Shown here in pieces: positions 50,160 through 59,838 of a DNA stretch of 64,000 nt. The DNA is from JANQPX01 sp039197065 (lineage in GTDB: Bacteria > Pseudomonadota > Alphaproteobacteria > Geminicoccales > Geminicoccaceae), in NCBI GenBank assembly GCA_039197065.1, contig JBCCUL010000042.1, positions 1-64,000 on the forward strand. The letters run 5' to 3'. How positions within the stretch are numbered: the first letter of the stretch is position 1; every line of letters starts with the position of its first letter. A program made the translations under genes and the position numbers. Below the pieces are notes generated by a model. The model saw only the letters and a program-made list of their open reading frames with translations. It was not told the DNA's origin and did not search any database.

Positions 50160-53113
50160 GGCTCTATGTCCATACATGGCTGGTGCTGGGGTTGATCGGG
50201 GCTTTGCTGTTTGGCCTGCGGGCTTTTGGCGAAGATGCTCCGCCCGGTGCGCAAACGCGGTTCGTCGAGGTGCGTGCGGCGGGGCGGCTGCTGGCTGACA
50301 AGGCGGCGCTGGTGGATGATCCTGAATATGGTCTGGTGCTTCGTCTTCAGGATCTGGACGAGAAGCTGCCGCCGGATCTGCCGAAGCTGATGCCCGCCCA
50401 GATTTATGGCGACCTGTTTTTGCCGATCCTCCCGATCCTGGTGAAGCATGTGCTGCTCGACCATGAGCCCGGCGTGTTGGAATTCGTCGGCGTCAGTTAC
50501 CCGGAGCGTCCGGCACGCATGGCGATCAGCGACCATGGGCGAGACTTGCAGACGCGCTTGCCGCCCCGTCCCCTGCCGGTCGCATCAGCGCCCGCTCTCG
50601 CCCTTGGCGATGGCGGTCTCGCCGCCGACCTCATCGGTTTGGACGCCCCCATCGCCCTCGCCCAATTCACTAATGCCTCGAACGCCACCCGAGGTGACGA
50701 GGTCCAGGTCAACCAGCCGTCGGCCGACGGCTGGACGCTGGAGCCCCTGGATGTCGATCTTGGCGATAAGGTCGAGTTGATACCGATCGCCTCGCCCGGG
50801 GCTGCTGTCGCCGGCGTTTTTGCAGGCGGCGTTGGCGAAGGCGCGCCTGGCGACATTAGGAGGCGGGATCCGTTCGATCTGCCGCTGCTGCAGTCCGATG
50901 AATGGCGCGAAAGTCTGACCTCGGTGATCCTGAACGGCGAGACGGTGACCGAGGGCGCTTTGACCATCCAGGGGCCGGACGACCAGTGGGCGATCCGCGT
51001 GGTCGATCTTCGGGAATGGCGCGTGATCCTCGATGAAAGCCGGATCATGACCTTCAACGGCGAGCCCTTCTATGAAGTGAACAATCTCGATGGTGCCGTG
51101 AGTTCGTTCGATGACCGGACGCTGACTCTCAAGATCACGCTGCCGGCGTCCGGCTTCGAGAGCTCGGAATTCGAAACCGCGCGTCGTTCGACCCTGCCGC
51201 CGCAATCCGGCCGCGGCGCGTTTCTGGACTATGACGCGCTGTTCCTGACCGGCGACGGCGTGCGCGAGCGCCTGGATGCCCTCCTCGAGGTCGGTGCGTT
51301 CAACGAGCATGGCGTGCTGGTCAGCGACTTCCGCGCCGGCGACCTCACCGAGGATGCGGAGCTCATCCGGCTCGAAACCTCGCTTACCAAGGACTTTCCG
51401 GACCATCGGGTGACCCTGCGCGTCGGCGATTCGGTCACCTCGTCCGGAACGCTCGGCCGTCCCGTGCGCTTTGGCGGCGTGCAGATCGCCAGCAACTTCG
51501 CGACGGATCCCAATTTCGTCACCTTCCCGCTGCCCACCATCGGCGGCCTTGCCGAACAGAATTCCGTAGCGGAAGTCTTTTTGAACAATACGGTGCGTGT
51601 CTCCGAAGAAGTGCCGGCGGGTCCGTTCGAGATCGACAACCTGCCCGTCGTCTCCGGCGCCGGCGAGGTGCAGCTGCGGGTGACCGACCTTCTGGGTCGC
51701 GAGCAGTTCCTGACGCAGAGCTACTATGTGAGCCCGCGCCTTCTTAAAGAGGGGCTTTCCGACTACTCCGTCGAACTCGGCTTCGAGCGGGAACGCTTCA
51801 ACGACGCCCAGTTCGACTATGGCCGCCCGCTTCTGATCGGCAATGAGAGCTATGGCTTCACCGAAAGCCTCACCGGCGATGTCCGAGCCGAGATCAGCGA
51901 TGATCGCCAGGCCTTCGGTCTCGGCGGGGCGGCGCTTCTTGGCAGTTACGGTCTGGTGAGCGCCGGCGTGATCGGCAGTCGCGACGATGATGCGGGCGAG
52001 GGCTACGAGGCGTTCGCCGACTACGAATATCGCGGCCGCAACTTCAATCTCGGCCTGCGCACCGAATATGCCGACGAGAAGTTCCGCCCAGTCGGCCAGG
52101 ATCGCGAACCGATCAAGCGCACCGACCAGGTGGCCATGGGCGTCGGCCTCGGACCCGCGGGTCGGGTGGGTGCTATTTTGATCAACACCGAGACCCGCAA
52201 CGATCAGGATCGGCGCTCCGTCGTCACCAATTACAGCGTGCCGCTCGGGCCAGGCTCCTTCCTCCTGAGCGGTCTCGGCGTGATCAAACCGGATGAGGAT
52301 TACGCGCTCACCGCGTCCTACTCACTGCCGCTTTCACCGGTCCGATCGATGACCGCGACGGCGAATATTCGTGATGAAGCGAGCGGTGCGCGTTTGCAGT
52401 ACAGGCGCGGGCGCGGCGGCACGGATCTGGGCGCTAGCTACCGCCTAGCCTCCGAGATCGGTGACACACCGCGCAGATTCGATGGAACCTTGCGCTATGA
52501 CGCCGAACAGGCGACCGCTCAGGTGGACGCGGTCGTCGCCGACGGCGAGGTCACGGCGCGCGGCAACCTTTCCGGCTCCGTCGGTCTGATCGACGGCCGA
52601 CCAGCCCTTTCCCGCCGCCTCGGCCGCGCCTTCGGCATGGTCGCTCTCCCCGGCCATCCCGACGTCACCGTCTACCTCGAAAACCGTGAAGTCGGCCGCA
52701 CCGATCAGGATGGCTACCTCTTTCTCCCTCGGCTAAACCCTTATCAGGAAAACAGAATTCGGATCAAGGCAGAGGATCTGCCCCTCGATACGGAGATCGA
52801 AGCCGAGGAACTCGTCGCTGTTCCCTACAACCGCTCCGGCGTTCAGGTCGCCTTCAACGTCAAGACCAACCGCTCCGCGCTCGCCACCCTGCTCGACACC
52901 GAAGGCGCCCCGCTCCCCGCCGGCATGGAGATGGTGACCGGCGACGGCAGGCTGGAAGCCCGCGTCGCCGACCAGGGCCTGGCCTACATCAAGGGCGAGG
53001 GCGAAGGTCTCGCCGACCTCTTGAGCAAGCCCGGTCTTCCCCCCTATCGCTGTCCGCTGCCGGCCATGCCGACCGAGCCCATGGCAAGCCTTGGAGAAAT
53101 CCGATGCGAGTGA
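50156..53113 (+). CDS. outer-membrane pilus usher with duplicated N-terminal domain
   Basis: A 985-residue usher, about 150 residues longer than usual. After the signal peptide, residues 30-110 (RFVEVRAAGRLLADKAALVDDP and RLQDLDEKLPPDL) look like a first, degenerate N-terminal domain. A low-complexity linker of about 130 residues follows, then the true usher N-domain near 250-345 (LTSVILNGETVTEGALTIQ). The 24-strand barrel follows (VGDSVTSSGTLGRPVRFGGVQI, YYVSPRLLKEGLSDYSVELGFER), and plug and C-terminal domains finish (VYLENREVGRTDQDGYLFLPRLNPYQENRI). It folds in the outer membrane and assembles the pilus. Its end overlaps pilin 3 by ten bases. Confidence 0.85.
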   Translation: MRLYVHTWLVLGLIGALLFGLRAFGEDAPPGAQTRFVEVRAAGRLLADKAALVDDPEYGLVLRLQDLDEKLPPDLPKLMPAQIYGDLFLPILPILVKHVLLDHEPGVLEFVGVSYPERPARMAISDHGRDLQTRLPPRPLPVASAPALALGDGGLAADLIGLDAPIALAQFTNASNATRGDEVQVNQPSADGWTLEPLDVDLGDKVELIPIASPGAAVAGVFAGGVGEGAPGDIRRRDPFDLPLLQSDEWRESLTSVILNGETVTEGALTIQGPDDQWAIRVVDLREWRVILDESRIMTFNGEPFYEVNNLDGAVSSFDDRTLTLKITLPASGFESSEFETARRSTLPPQSGRGAFLDYDALFLTGDGVRERLDALLEVGAFNEHGVLVSDFRAGDLTEDAELIRLETSLTKDFPDHRVTLRVGDSVTSSGTLGRPVRFGGVQIASNFATDPNFVTFPLPTIGGLAEQNSVAEVFLNNTVRVSEEVPAGPFEIDNLPVVSGAGEVQLRVTDLLGREQFLTQSYYVSPRLLKEGLSDYSVELGFERERFNDAQFDYGRPLLIGNESYGFTESLTGDVRAEISDDRQAFGLGGAALLGSYGLVSAGVIGSRDDDAGEGYEAFADYEYRGRNFNLGLRTEYADEKFRPVGQDREPIKRTDQVAMGVGLGPAGRVGAILINTETRNDQDRRSVVTNYSVPLGPGSFLLSGLGVIKPDEDYALTASYSLPLSPVRSMTATANIRDEASGARLQYRRGRGGTDLGASYRLASEIGDTPRRFDGTLRYDAEQATAQVDAVVADGEVTARGNLSGSVGLIDGRPALSRRLGRAFGMVALPGHPDVTVYLENREVGRTDQDGYLFLPRLNPYQENRIRIKAEDLPLDTEIEAEELVAVPYNRSGVQVAFNVKTNRSALATLLDTEGAPLPAGMEMVTGDGRLEARVADQGLAYIKGEGEGLADLLSKPGLPPYRCPLPAMPTEPMASLGEIRCE

Positions 53114-53589
53114 TCCGATTTTGCCCTAATTTCCAACATGTTATGCGCTTGACGCTGTGCCTCTTAACTCTCCTGGTGATGATGCAAATCAGCGCTCCGG
53201 CCGTGGCCGGCGAGTGTGATGCTTCGGTTTCGCTGGTCGACTTCGGCAGGCTCGATCTAGAGCGCGGCGGTCAGGTCAGCGGTGAGGTGATCGTCATCTG
53301 CGATCAGCCGGGCCAGTTCAGCGTGGCGCTCTCATCCGGTATCGGCAGCTATCGTCTCCGCAAGATGCGCGGCGCAGACGGCACCGAGCTCAAATACAAC
53401 CTGTTCGTCGATCCCGGGCGGCGCAGTATCTGGGGTGATGGGGTTTCCGAGGGAACCCGGACGATCCGTGGCGAAAGCGATGGCAGAAAGCCGTTGATCA
53501 TTCCCGTCTACGGCATCGTGCCACCGAACCAGTCGGTGCTGACGGGCCCCTATAGCGACAATTTGCTTGTGACGGTCGAGCGTTTGTAA
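53104..53589 (+). CDS. spore coat U-type pilin 3
   Basis: 161 residues, overlapping the usher by ten bases. The N-terminus has a signal peptide (LTLCLLTLLVMMQISAPAVAG) followed by ECDASVSLVDFGRLDLERGG and VIVICDQPGQFSVALSSGIGSY, with a two-Cys pattern as in SCPU pilins, and a C-terminal strand SDNLLVTVERL. Being encoded after the usher fits the tip or adaptor subunit position (CsuE-like). Confidence 0.75.
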   Translation: MRVIRFCPNFQHVMRLTLCLLTLLVMMQISAPAVAGECDASVSLVDFGRLDLERGGQVSGEVIVICDQPGQFSVALSSGIGSYRLRKMRGADGTELKYNLFVDPGRRSIWGDGVSEGTRTIRGESDGRKPLIIPVYGIVPPNQSVLTGPYSDNLLVTVERL

Positions 53590-53726
53590 TATTGATGAAC
53601 GTTCATTATTGATAATAACTCTTTAGCAAGAAAAATAAGTTTGTATTCATCGATCAAGCTTAAGTTGATATCGTTGAATTGATTGTCGGTGAAATCACCT
53701 TTTTGCTTGAGCGGGGTTTTGTTGTC

Positions 53727-54077
53727 ATGGTTTTTTTACGTTCCGTCTCCTTGGTGGCTGTCTTTTTCATCGGCATCGCCCTTGCTCTACCGCTTAAGGC
53801 CCAGACCGTGGCAACCCTCAATGTCAGCGCCCGCGTGGTCGAAGAGTGCACGGTTAGGAGCAAGCGCGAACTCTTCAGGCTGGCGCGCAGGCTCAATGAC
53901 GCCAGCATCATCGCACGATGCTCGAAAGGCGTGGTCAGCCGGGTGAATACGAGGGTCGTGACGGTCCCAAACCTCCAGCCATCCGTTGTTCCGATCTCCA
54001 GAACCACCAGCAGAACGGTCAAGCGGACGAACTCAGCCGGCAATATCGATGTCATGCTCGTCACTGTGAGCTATTAA
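53727..54077 (+). CDS. short spore coat U-like protein
   Basis: 116 residues from the ATG at 53727; the frame is open back to 53679 without a site. The signal peptide (SVSLVAVFFIGIALALPLKAQ) is followed by TVATLNVSARVVEECTV, like the start of an SCPU pilin, then IIARCSKGVV and a final NIDVMLVTVSY. The centre is about 50 residues shorter than in the other pilins and very basic. It may be a decayed or specialised terminator subunit. AT-rich DNA on both sides. Confidence 0.6.
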   Translation: MVFLRSVSLVAVFFIGIALALPLKAQTVATLNVSARVVEECTVRSKRELFRLARRLNDASIIARCSKGVVSRVNTRVVTVPNLQPSVVPISRTTSRTVKRTNSAGNIDVMLVTVSY

Positions 54078-54206
54078 TCTGACGCCCGAAAACTGTTAAA
54101 TATCGCTGGTGTAAGTGCATATTGCGTTCGGATTTTGCTTGATTGTTGATAGTTAGCGTTTCTATGCTACCCATAGTTTTGTTTTTGCTTAGGGAGCATG
54201 CTGGCG

Positions 54207-55214
54207 ATGGTGTTGTTTCGACGCTGTTATGGTCGTTATCTGGCCCTGGCGCTCCTGTCGTGGGGCGTCTGTGCTGCGGGAGCAATGCCAGCTGCCTTGG
54301 CTGCCGATGATCCCGCCTTCGCTGCCTGGGTCAAAGACCTTGAAGAGGATGCGCGGGCAGCTGGCATCTCTGAGAAAACCATCGAAGAGGCGCTTGGCGA
54401 CTTAGCTTTGGCGCCGGATGTTGTCGAACTCGATCGAAAGCAGCCTGAGACCCGCCAGACCTTCGAGCAGTATCGAAGCCGCGTGCTCTCCGAAAGCCGG
54501 GTGAAGAAGGGGCGAAAGCTCCTTAAGGAACACCGGGACCTCCTGAACAAGATTGCCGCCGAATACAAGGTGCAACCGCGCTTTATCATCTCGCTTTGGG
54601 GCATCGAGACCAGCTATGGCGCTTTTCTCGGCGGACATCATGTCATCCAGGCGCTGGCCACACTCGCCTATGACGGCCGGCGCGCCGACCTGTTCCGCCG
54701 CGAGCTGATTTCAGCGCTGCGCATCATCGATCGCGGCGATATCGACGTCGATGATATGAAAGGCTCCTGGGCCGGGGCCATGGGGCAGTGCCAGTTCATG
54801 CCATCGAGCTTTCTACGCTACGCCGTGGACTATGACGGCGATGGCAAGCGAGACATCTGGAACACGCTGCCGGACGTTTTCGCCTCGATTGCCAATTATC
54901 TTGCGCAATCAGGTTGGGACGACAAATACACCTGGGGGCGGCCGGTAAGATTGGCGTCGGCGGAGAAAACGCCTGCACGCAAGAGTGGGCTGAAAGTTGT
55001 TAAGTCTCTGCCGGAATGGCAGTCGCTCGGGGTGAGGCGGGAAAATGGTCGGAGCCTGCCGGCCGTGGCTCTGAACGCCTCTCTTCTTCAGACCGACGAT
55101 GGTGAAGGCCCTGCCTACCTCGTCTATGATAACTTTCGGGTCTTGATGGTCTGGAACAGATCGACCTATTTTGCCCTCACGGTCAGTGAACTGTCCGATC
55201 TCATCAACCGCTGA
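54207..55214 (+). CDS. mltB: lytic murein transglycosylase B
   Basis: About 335 residues from the ATG at 54207; the ATG at 54198 is too close to the AGGGAG site. A signal peptide (LALALLSWGVCAAGAMPAALAA) is followed by the SLT_2 domain. FIISLWGIETSYGAFLG contains the catalytic Glu. SWAGAMGQCQFMPSSFLRYAVDYDGDGKRDIWN holds the EF-hand-like calcium site. DVFASIANYLAQSGW and AYLVYDNFRVLMVWNRSTYFAL are typical of MltB. It cleaves peptidoglycan between MurNAc and GlcNAc in the periplasm. It precedes a carboxypeptidase gene, forming a cell-wall pair. Confidence 0.88.
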   Translation: MVLFRRCYGRYLALALLSWGVCAAGAMPAALAADDPAFAAWVKDLEEDARAAGISEKTIEEALGDLALAPDVVELDRKQPETRQTFEQYRSRVLSESRVKKGRKLLKEHRDLLNKIAAEYKVQPRFIISLWGIETSYGAFLGGHHVIQALATLAYDGRRADLFRRELISALRIIDRGDIDVDDMKGSWAGAMGQCQFMPSSFLRYAVDYDGDGKRDIWNTLPDVFASIANYLAQSGWDDKYTWGRPVRLASAEKTPARKSGLKVVKSLPEWQSLGVRRENGRSLPAVALNASLLQTDDGEGPAYLVYDNFRVLMVWNRSTYFALTVSELSDLINR

Positions 55215-55296
55215 CCCCATCATCCTGATCAGGTTTAGCGATTGCGAACTGCTCCAGGCTCGGTTCAATAGCAAGACCCTCTCCGTTGGCGACTTC

Positions 55297-56445
55297 ATGA
55301 ACTCACGTTTCTTGTCATTGCTGCTCGTTCTCTTTTCGGTCTTCTATGCGGCAGCCGCGACCCCTTTGAAGGCGGAAGACGTCTTTGAAACCGATGCCAA
55401 GGCGGCACTGCTGATCGATCTGGAAACGAATCAGGTGCTGTTCGAGAAGAACGCCGACCAACAGATCCCACCGGCCTCCATGAGCAAGCTGATGACCGCC
55501 TATATGGTCCTGGAGCAGCTTAAGGACGGCCGCCTCAAGATGGACGACACGCTGCCGATCAGCGAGAAGGCCTGGAAAAAAGGCGGCTCGAAGATGTTCG
55601 TCGAGGTCGGCAAGCGGGCGCGTATCGACGATCTCCTGCGGGGTATCATCGTTCTTTCCGGCAATGATGCCTGTATCGTGGTCGCCGAGGGGTTGGCGGG
55701 CAGCGAGGAGAACTTTGCGCGCGATATGACTTTGAAAGGTCGGGAGATCGGTCTCACCAACAGCGTGTTCAAGAACGCCAGCGGCTGGCCGGACCCCGGC
55801 CACGTCATGACCGCGCGCGATCTGGCGACGCTTGCCCGCCGGCTAATCGAGGATTTTCCTGAATATTACGACATCTTCTCCGAGCGCGATTTTGAGTATA
55901 GCGATATTCGACAACCCAATCGCAATCTGCTCCTCGGGCGGGTGCCCGGCGTCGATGGTCTCAAGACCGGCCATACCCAGGAGGCTGGCTATGGCCTGGT
56001 GGCCTCCGCAATTCGCGATGGTCGGCGGCTGATCTCGGTCGCCGTCGGGCTGGACAGTGCGCAAGCGCGCGCGCTCGAGAACGAACGGCTGCTCGAATAT
56101 GGCTTTCGCCGCTTTCGCAATTACGCCCTTATGACCAAAGGACAGGCGATCGAACATGCGAGCGTCTGGCTCGGGCGTGAGCCGACGGTGCCGTTGATCG
56201 TCGATCAGGACGTCAAGATTTCCATGTCCGACGAGGCGAGGCGCTCCCTTAAAGTCAAGCTCACTTACGAAACGCCTGTCCCAGCGCCCATAGCGGCTGG
56301 CGATCGCGTTGCGAGCCTTCGCATCGAGGCGCCCGGCCTTGCCGTTCAGGAAGTGCCGGTCTTCGCCGGCGGCGACGTCGGCAAAGCGGATTTCGTCGGA
56401 CGGGTGACCGGCGCGCTGGAATATCTTATCTTCGGTCCCTCCTGA
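55297..56445 (+). CDS. dacA: D-alanyl-D-alanine carboxypeptidase (penicillin-binding protein 5/6 type)
   Basis: 382 residues from the ATG at 55297, where the signal peptide starts (FLSLLLVLFSVFYAAAATPLKA); the upstream frame is not coding. The three penicillin-binding motifs are in order: PPASMSKLMTAY (S-x-x-K), VLSGNDACIV (S-G-N) and DGLKTGHTQEAG (K-T-G). A C-terminal PBP5-like domain follows (VPLIVDQDVKISMSDEARRSLKVKL) with a short hydrophobic tail. It trims the terminal D-Ala of peptidoglycan pentapeptides. tmk follows 31 bases downstream. Confidence 0.9.
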   Translation: MNSRFLSLLLVLFSVFYAAAATPLKAEDVFETDAKAALLIDLETNQVLFEKNADQQIPPASMSKLMTAYMVLEQLKDGRLKMDDTLPISEKAWKKGGSKMFVEVGKRARIDDLLRGIIVLSGNDACIVVAEGLAGSEENFARDMTLKGREIGLTNSVFKNASGWPDPGHVMTARDLATLARRLIEDFPEYYDIFSERDFEYSDIRQPNRNLLLGRVPGVDGLKTGHTQEAGYGLVASAIRDGRRLISVAVGLDSAQARALENERLLEYGFRRFRNYALMTKGQAIEHASVWLGREPTVPLIVDQDVKISMSDEARRSLKVKLTYETPVPAPIAAGDRVASLRIEAPGLAVQEVPVFAGGDVGKADFVGRVTGALEYLIFGPS

Positions 56446-56476
56446 TTTTTCTCGAACGGGATGGCCGACAATCGAC

Positions 56477-57127
56477 ATGACCGAACTTGGCCGGCTGATC
56501 ACCTTTGAGGGTGGTGAAGGTGCTGGCAAATCCACGCAGATCCGTCACCTCGGAGCGATGCTCGCCGGGGCCGGCCTCGAGGTCGTCAACACCCGCGAGC
56601 CAGGCGGCACGGAAGGAGCGGAAGCGATCCGCTCGCTGGTGACCGAGGGATCGGCCGACCGTTGGTCGCCGCTTACCGAGACCCTTTTGTTTCTCGCCGC
56701 GCGTCAGGACCATGTCGAGCGTCTGATCCAGCCCGCCCTCGCTGCAGGCCGCTGGGTTCTGTGCGATCGCTTCATCGATTCCACCCGCGTTTATCAGGGG
56801 CTCGCCGGGACCCTCGGGCTTGATCTGATCGACCGGCTGCATCTGACCATCTTCGATGACCTCAAGCCTGATCTGACCCTGCTGCTGGACCTGCCCGTCG
56901 AAACCGGCCTCGCGAGGCGACAGGCCGCCGGCGAGGCGAACCGTTTCGAGAAGAAGGTCACGGATTTTCATGAGGCCGTGCGTGCCGGCTTCCTTGATCT
57001 TGCCAGGGGTGAGCCCAAGCGCTTTTCAATCATCGACGCGGCATTGTCCGAAGATGAGGTGGCCGCTGCGATCGAAGATATCGTCACCAGCCGATTTGCC
57101 CGCGATCTCAAGGTCAAGGTGGCCTGA
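56477..57127 (+). CDS. tmk: thymidylate kinase
   Basis: 216 residues. It has P-loop TFEGGEGAGKSTQIRHL, TREPGGTEGAEAIRSLV, the DRFIDSTRVYQGL motif and the lid region LARRQAAGEANRFEKK. It phosphorylates dTMP to dTDP with ATP for DNA synthesis. The stop shares a base with the holB start (TGATG), the standard alphaproteobacterial tmk-holB pairing. Confidence 0.95.
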   Translation: MTELGRLITFEGGEGAGKSTQIRHLGAMLAGAGLEVVNTREPGGTEGAEAIRSLVTEGSADRWSPLTETLLFLAARQDHVERLIQPALAAGRWVLCDRFIDSTRVYQGLAGTLGLDLIDRLHLTIFDDLKPDLTLLLDLPVETGLARRQAAGEANRFEKKVTDFHEAVRAGFLDLARGEPKRFSIIDAALSEDEVAAAIEDIVTSRFARDLKVKVA

Positions 57128-58245
57128 TGTCGGAGAGTATCTCACCGCCGGATCCCGCCGCCAATCCCGATCTCCTCGGTCATGATCAGGCGATCGGCAC
57201 CCTCGAGCAGGCACTGTCTTCCGGCCGGCTACATCATGGTTGGCTGATCCACGGCCGGCGCGGGATCGGCAAGGCGACGCTCGCCTTTCGTTTCGCACGC
57301 ACGTTGCTGGCGGGGGGCACGAGCCGTGCCGGGCTTCACTTGGAGCCCGATCATCCCGTCTTTACCCAGGTGGCCGGCGGCCATCATCCTGACCTTACGG
57401 TGATCGAAGCCGAGCGCGATCCCAAGACCGGGAAGGTGAAGCCCGGCATTCCTGTCGATCGGGTGCGCGAAGCGACCGCGAAACTGCATACCACGTCGGC
57501 GATCTCCGAGCGCCGGGTGCTGATCGTCGACGGGGCGGAACAGCTCAATCGCAACGCCGCCAACGCGCTCTTGAAGCCACTTGAGGAACCGCCGCCTGGC
57601 GCAGTCTTGATCCTTGTGACGCACCGGCCCGGCAGGGTCGCGGCAACGCTTCGGTCCCGTTGCGCCAAGCTGCCGATGAGCGGCCTTGATGAGCCGATGC
57701 TTGGCGATCTCCTGACCCGCTATGCGCCGGATCTTGCCGCTGGCGCCCGAGCGCCGATCATCGCCATGGCGAGAGGCAGCATCGGACGAGCCCTGGAACT
57801 CGCATCCGGCGAATGGCTCGATACCTATCGAAAGGTCCTGACCACGCTTGCCGCCGATCCCAAAGATCCGCTGGCGATCGACGATCTCGCCTCCACACTT
57901 GCAAAATGGAGCGCCAAAGACGGATTCCCCGCGGTCATGGATCTGATCCAGACCGTCTTCGGCCGCATCCTCGCCGCTGCAACCGACCGCCTCGACGTTC
58001 CCTTGTTCAGCGATGAGCTGGAAGCCGTGAAGCGTCTGGCGGCTCGCCAGGGACTTGATCGGTGGGGGGGCTTGTGGGAGAAGATCGGCCGGCTGTCGGC
58101 GGCTGTCGACGGCGTCAATCTCGATCACGCACAAGCGCTCGCTCAGATCCTCTCGGCCATGGCCGATCCGCCGGAACCGGCCTTGCCGTTTTCGCTGCCG
58201 ACATCATCTCTGGGGGGCGACTTGCTGGGCAACAGCCCCACTTAG
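57127..58245 (+). CDS. holB: DNA polymerase III delta-prime subunit
   Basis: 372 residues of the AAA+ clamp-loader family: HDQAIGTLEQALSSGRLHHGWLIHGRRGIGKATLAFRFAR (P-loop variant), PDLTVIEAERD, VLIVDGAEQLNRNAANALLKPLEEPPPGAVLILVTHRPGRVAATLRSRCAKL (Walker B, sensor 1 and SRC motif). It is part of the complex that loads the sliding clamp. The P-loop reads GRRGIGKAT. Confidence 0.92.
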   Translation: MSESISPPDPAANPDLLGHDQAIGTLEQALSSGRLHHGWLIHGRRGIGKATLAFRFARTLLAGGTSRAGLHLEPDHPVFTQVAGGHHPDLTVIEAERDPKTGKVKPGIPVDRVREATAKLHTTSAISERRVLIVDGAEQLNRNAANALLKPLEEPPPGAVLILVTHRPGRVAATLRSRCAKLPMSGLDEPMLGDLLTRYAPDLAAGARAPIIAMARGSIGRALELASGEWLDTYRKVLTTLAADPKDPLAIDDLASTLAKWSAKDGFPAVMDLIQTVFGRILAAATDRLDVPLFSDELEAVKRLAARQGLDRWGGLWEKIGRLSAAVDGVNLDHAQALAQILSAMADPPEPALPFSLPTSSLGGDLLGNSPT

Positions 58246-58254
58246 GAGACCGTC

Positions 58255-59838
58255 ATGTCCTCGGCCGACCGTTTTTACGTCACAACGCCGATCTATTACG
58301 TCAATGACGTGCCGCATATCGGCCACGCCTACACGACGATCGCCTGCGATGCCATGGCGCGCTTCGCCAAACTGGACGGCAAGGCCGTGCATTTCCTGAC
58401 CGGCACCGACGAGCATGGCCAAAAGGTCGAGAAGGCGGCCAGGGACCGTGGGATCGAGCCGCAGGCGTTCACCGATGAGCTTTCCGAGCGTTTCCGCGAT
58501 CTCGTCAAGCATATGAACATCACCAACGACGACTTCATTCGCACCACGGAGGAACGGCACAAGCGCGCCGTGCAGGACCTCTGGAAGAAGCTGGTCGACG
58601 CCGGCGACATCTATCTCGGCGGCTATGCCGGCTGGTATGCGGTGCGCGACGAGGCCTTCTACACCGAAAGCGAACTGGTGGACGGCAAGGCGCCGACCGG
58701 CGCCCCCGTAGAGTGGGTCGAGGAGCCCAGCTACTTCTTCAAGCTGTCGGCATGGCAGGAGAAGCTCCTGGCCTTTTACGAAGAGAATCCGGACTTTATC
58801 GCGCCAGCCAGCCGGCGGAACGAGGTGATCAGCTTCGTCAAATCAGGCCTGCACGACCTCTCGATCTCGCGGGCCAGCTTCTCCTGGGGAATCCCGGTGC
58901 CGAACGATCCGGCTCACGTGATGTATGTCTGGCTGGATGCGCTCACCAACTACATGACGGCGCTCGGCTACCCGGATGCAGGTTCGGATACTTATAGGGA
59001 GTTTTGGCCTGAGGCTGTGCACATCATCGGCAAGGACATTCTCCGTTTCCATGCCGTTTACTGGCCTGCTTTTCTATTGGCAGCCGGCCTCCGGCCGCCA
59101 AAGCGCGTCTTCGCCCATGGCTGGTGGACGATCGAGGGCGAGAAGATGTCGAAATCCCTCGGCAACGCGCTCGATCCCTATGAGCTGATCGACACTTACG
59201 GGCTGGACCAGCTCCGCTACTTCCTCTTGCGCGAAGTGCCCTTCGGCAATGACGGCGACTTTTCGCGCACCGCCATGATCAACCGCATCAACGCCGATCT
59301 CGCCAACGACTACGGCAATCTCTGCCAGCGCGTCCTCTCCATGATCGCCAAAAACTGTGGGGGGGAGGCCCCCCGGCCTCGACTTGGCTCTGAGACTGAA
59401 GACGACAAGGCGCTCGACCAGGCGGTTGAGGCGCTCTTGGGCACTGTTCGGGAGCATATGGAGAAGCAGGCGCTCAATAAGGCTTTGGAGGCGGTTTTCG
59501 ATGTGGTCGCGGCGGCCAATCGCTATGTCGGCGTGCAGGAACCCTGGGCGCTCAAGAAGACCGATCCGCAGCGCATGGGCGAGGTGCTTTATAACCTCGC
59601 CGAGACCATCCGCAGACTGGCGCTCTTGACTCAGGCTTTCATGCCCGAGGCCTCTGCGAAGATTCTCGATCAGTTGGCCATTCCCGCCGAGCGTCGCACG
59701 CTCGACTTCTATCCAAGCGAGCGCGGACGGATGGAGCCAGGAACGGCGCTGCCGAAACCGGCAGGCGTTTTTCCGCGATACATTGAAGTTGGACAGGCCA
59801 GCGAAACAAACACGGCGTTACCGATACATGCTCGTTGA
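58255..59838 (+). CDS. metG: methionyl-tRNA synthetase
   Basis: 527 residues with an AGGAG site before ATG 58255. The class I motifs are PIYYVNDVPHIGHAYTTIACD (HIGH) and WWTIEGEKMSKSLGN (KMSKS). The zinc-knuckle cysteines of the longer E. coli form are not obvious, and there is no C-terminal tRNA-binding extension, which matches the shorter MetG of alphaproteobacteria. It charges tRNA-Met in the cytoplasm. The tatD start lies inside its last codons. Confidence 0.95.
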   Translation: MSSADRFYVTTPIYYVNDVPHIGHAYTTIACDAMARFAKLDGKAVHFLTGTDEHGQKVEKAARDRGIEPQAFTDELSERFRDLVKHMNITNDDFIRTTEERHKRAVQDLWKKLVDAGDIYLGGYAGWYAVRDEAFYTESELVDGKAPTGAPVEWVEEPSYFFKLSAWQEKLLAFYEENPDFIAPASRRNEVISFVKSGLHDLSISRASFSWGIPVPNDPAHVMYVWLDALTNYMTALGYPDAGSDTYREFWPEAVHIIGKDILRFHAVYWPAFLLAAGLRPPKRVFAHGWWTIEGEKMSKSLGNALDPYELIDTYGLDQLRYFLLREVPFGNDGDFSRTAMINRINADLANDYGNLCQRVLSMIAKNCGGEAPRPRLGSETEDDKALDQAVEALLGTVREHMEKQALNKALEAVFDVVAAANRYVGVQEPWALKKTDPQRMGEVLYNLAETIRRLALLTQAFMPEASAKILDQLAIPAERRTLDFYPSERGRMEPGTALPKPAGVFPRYIEVGQASETNTALPIHAR

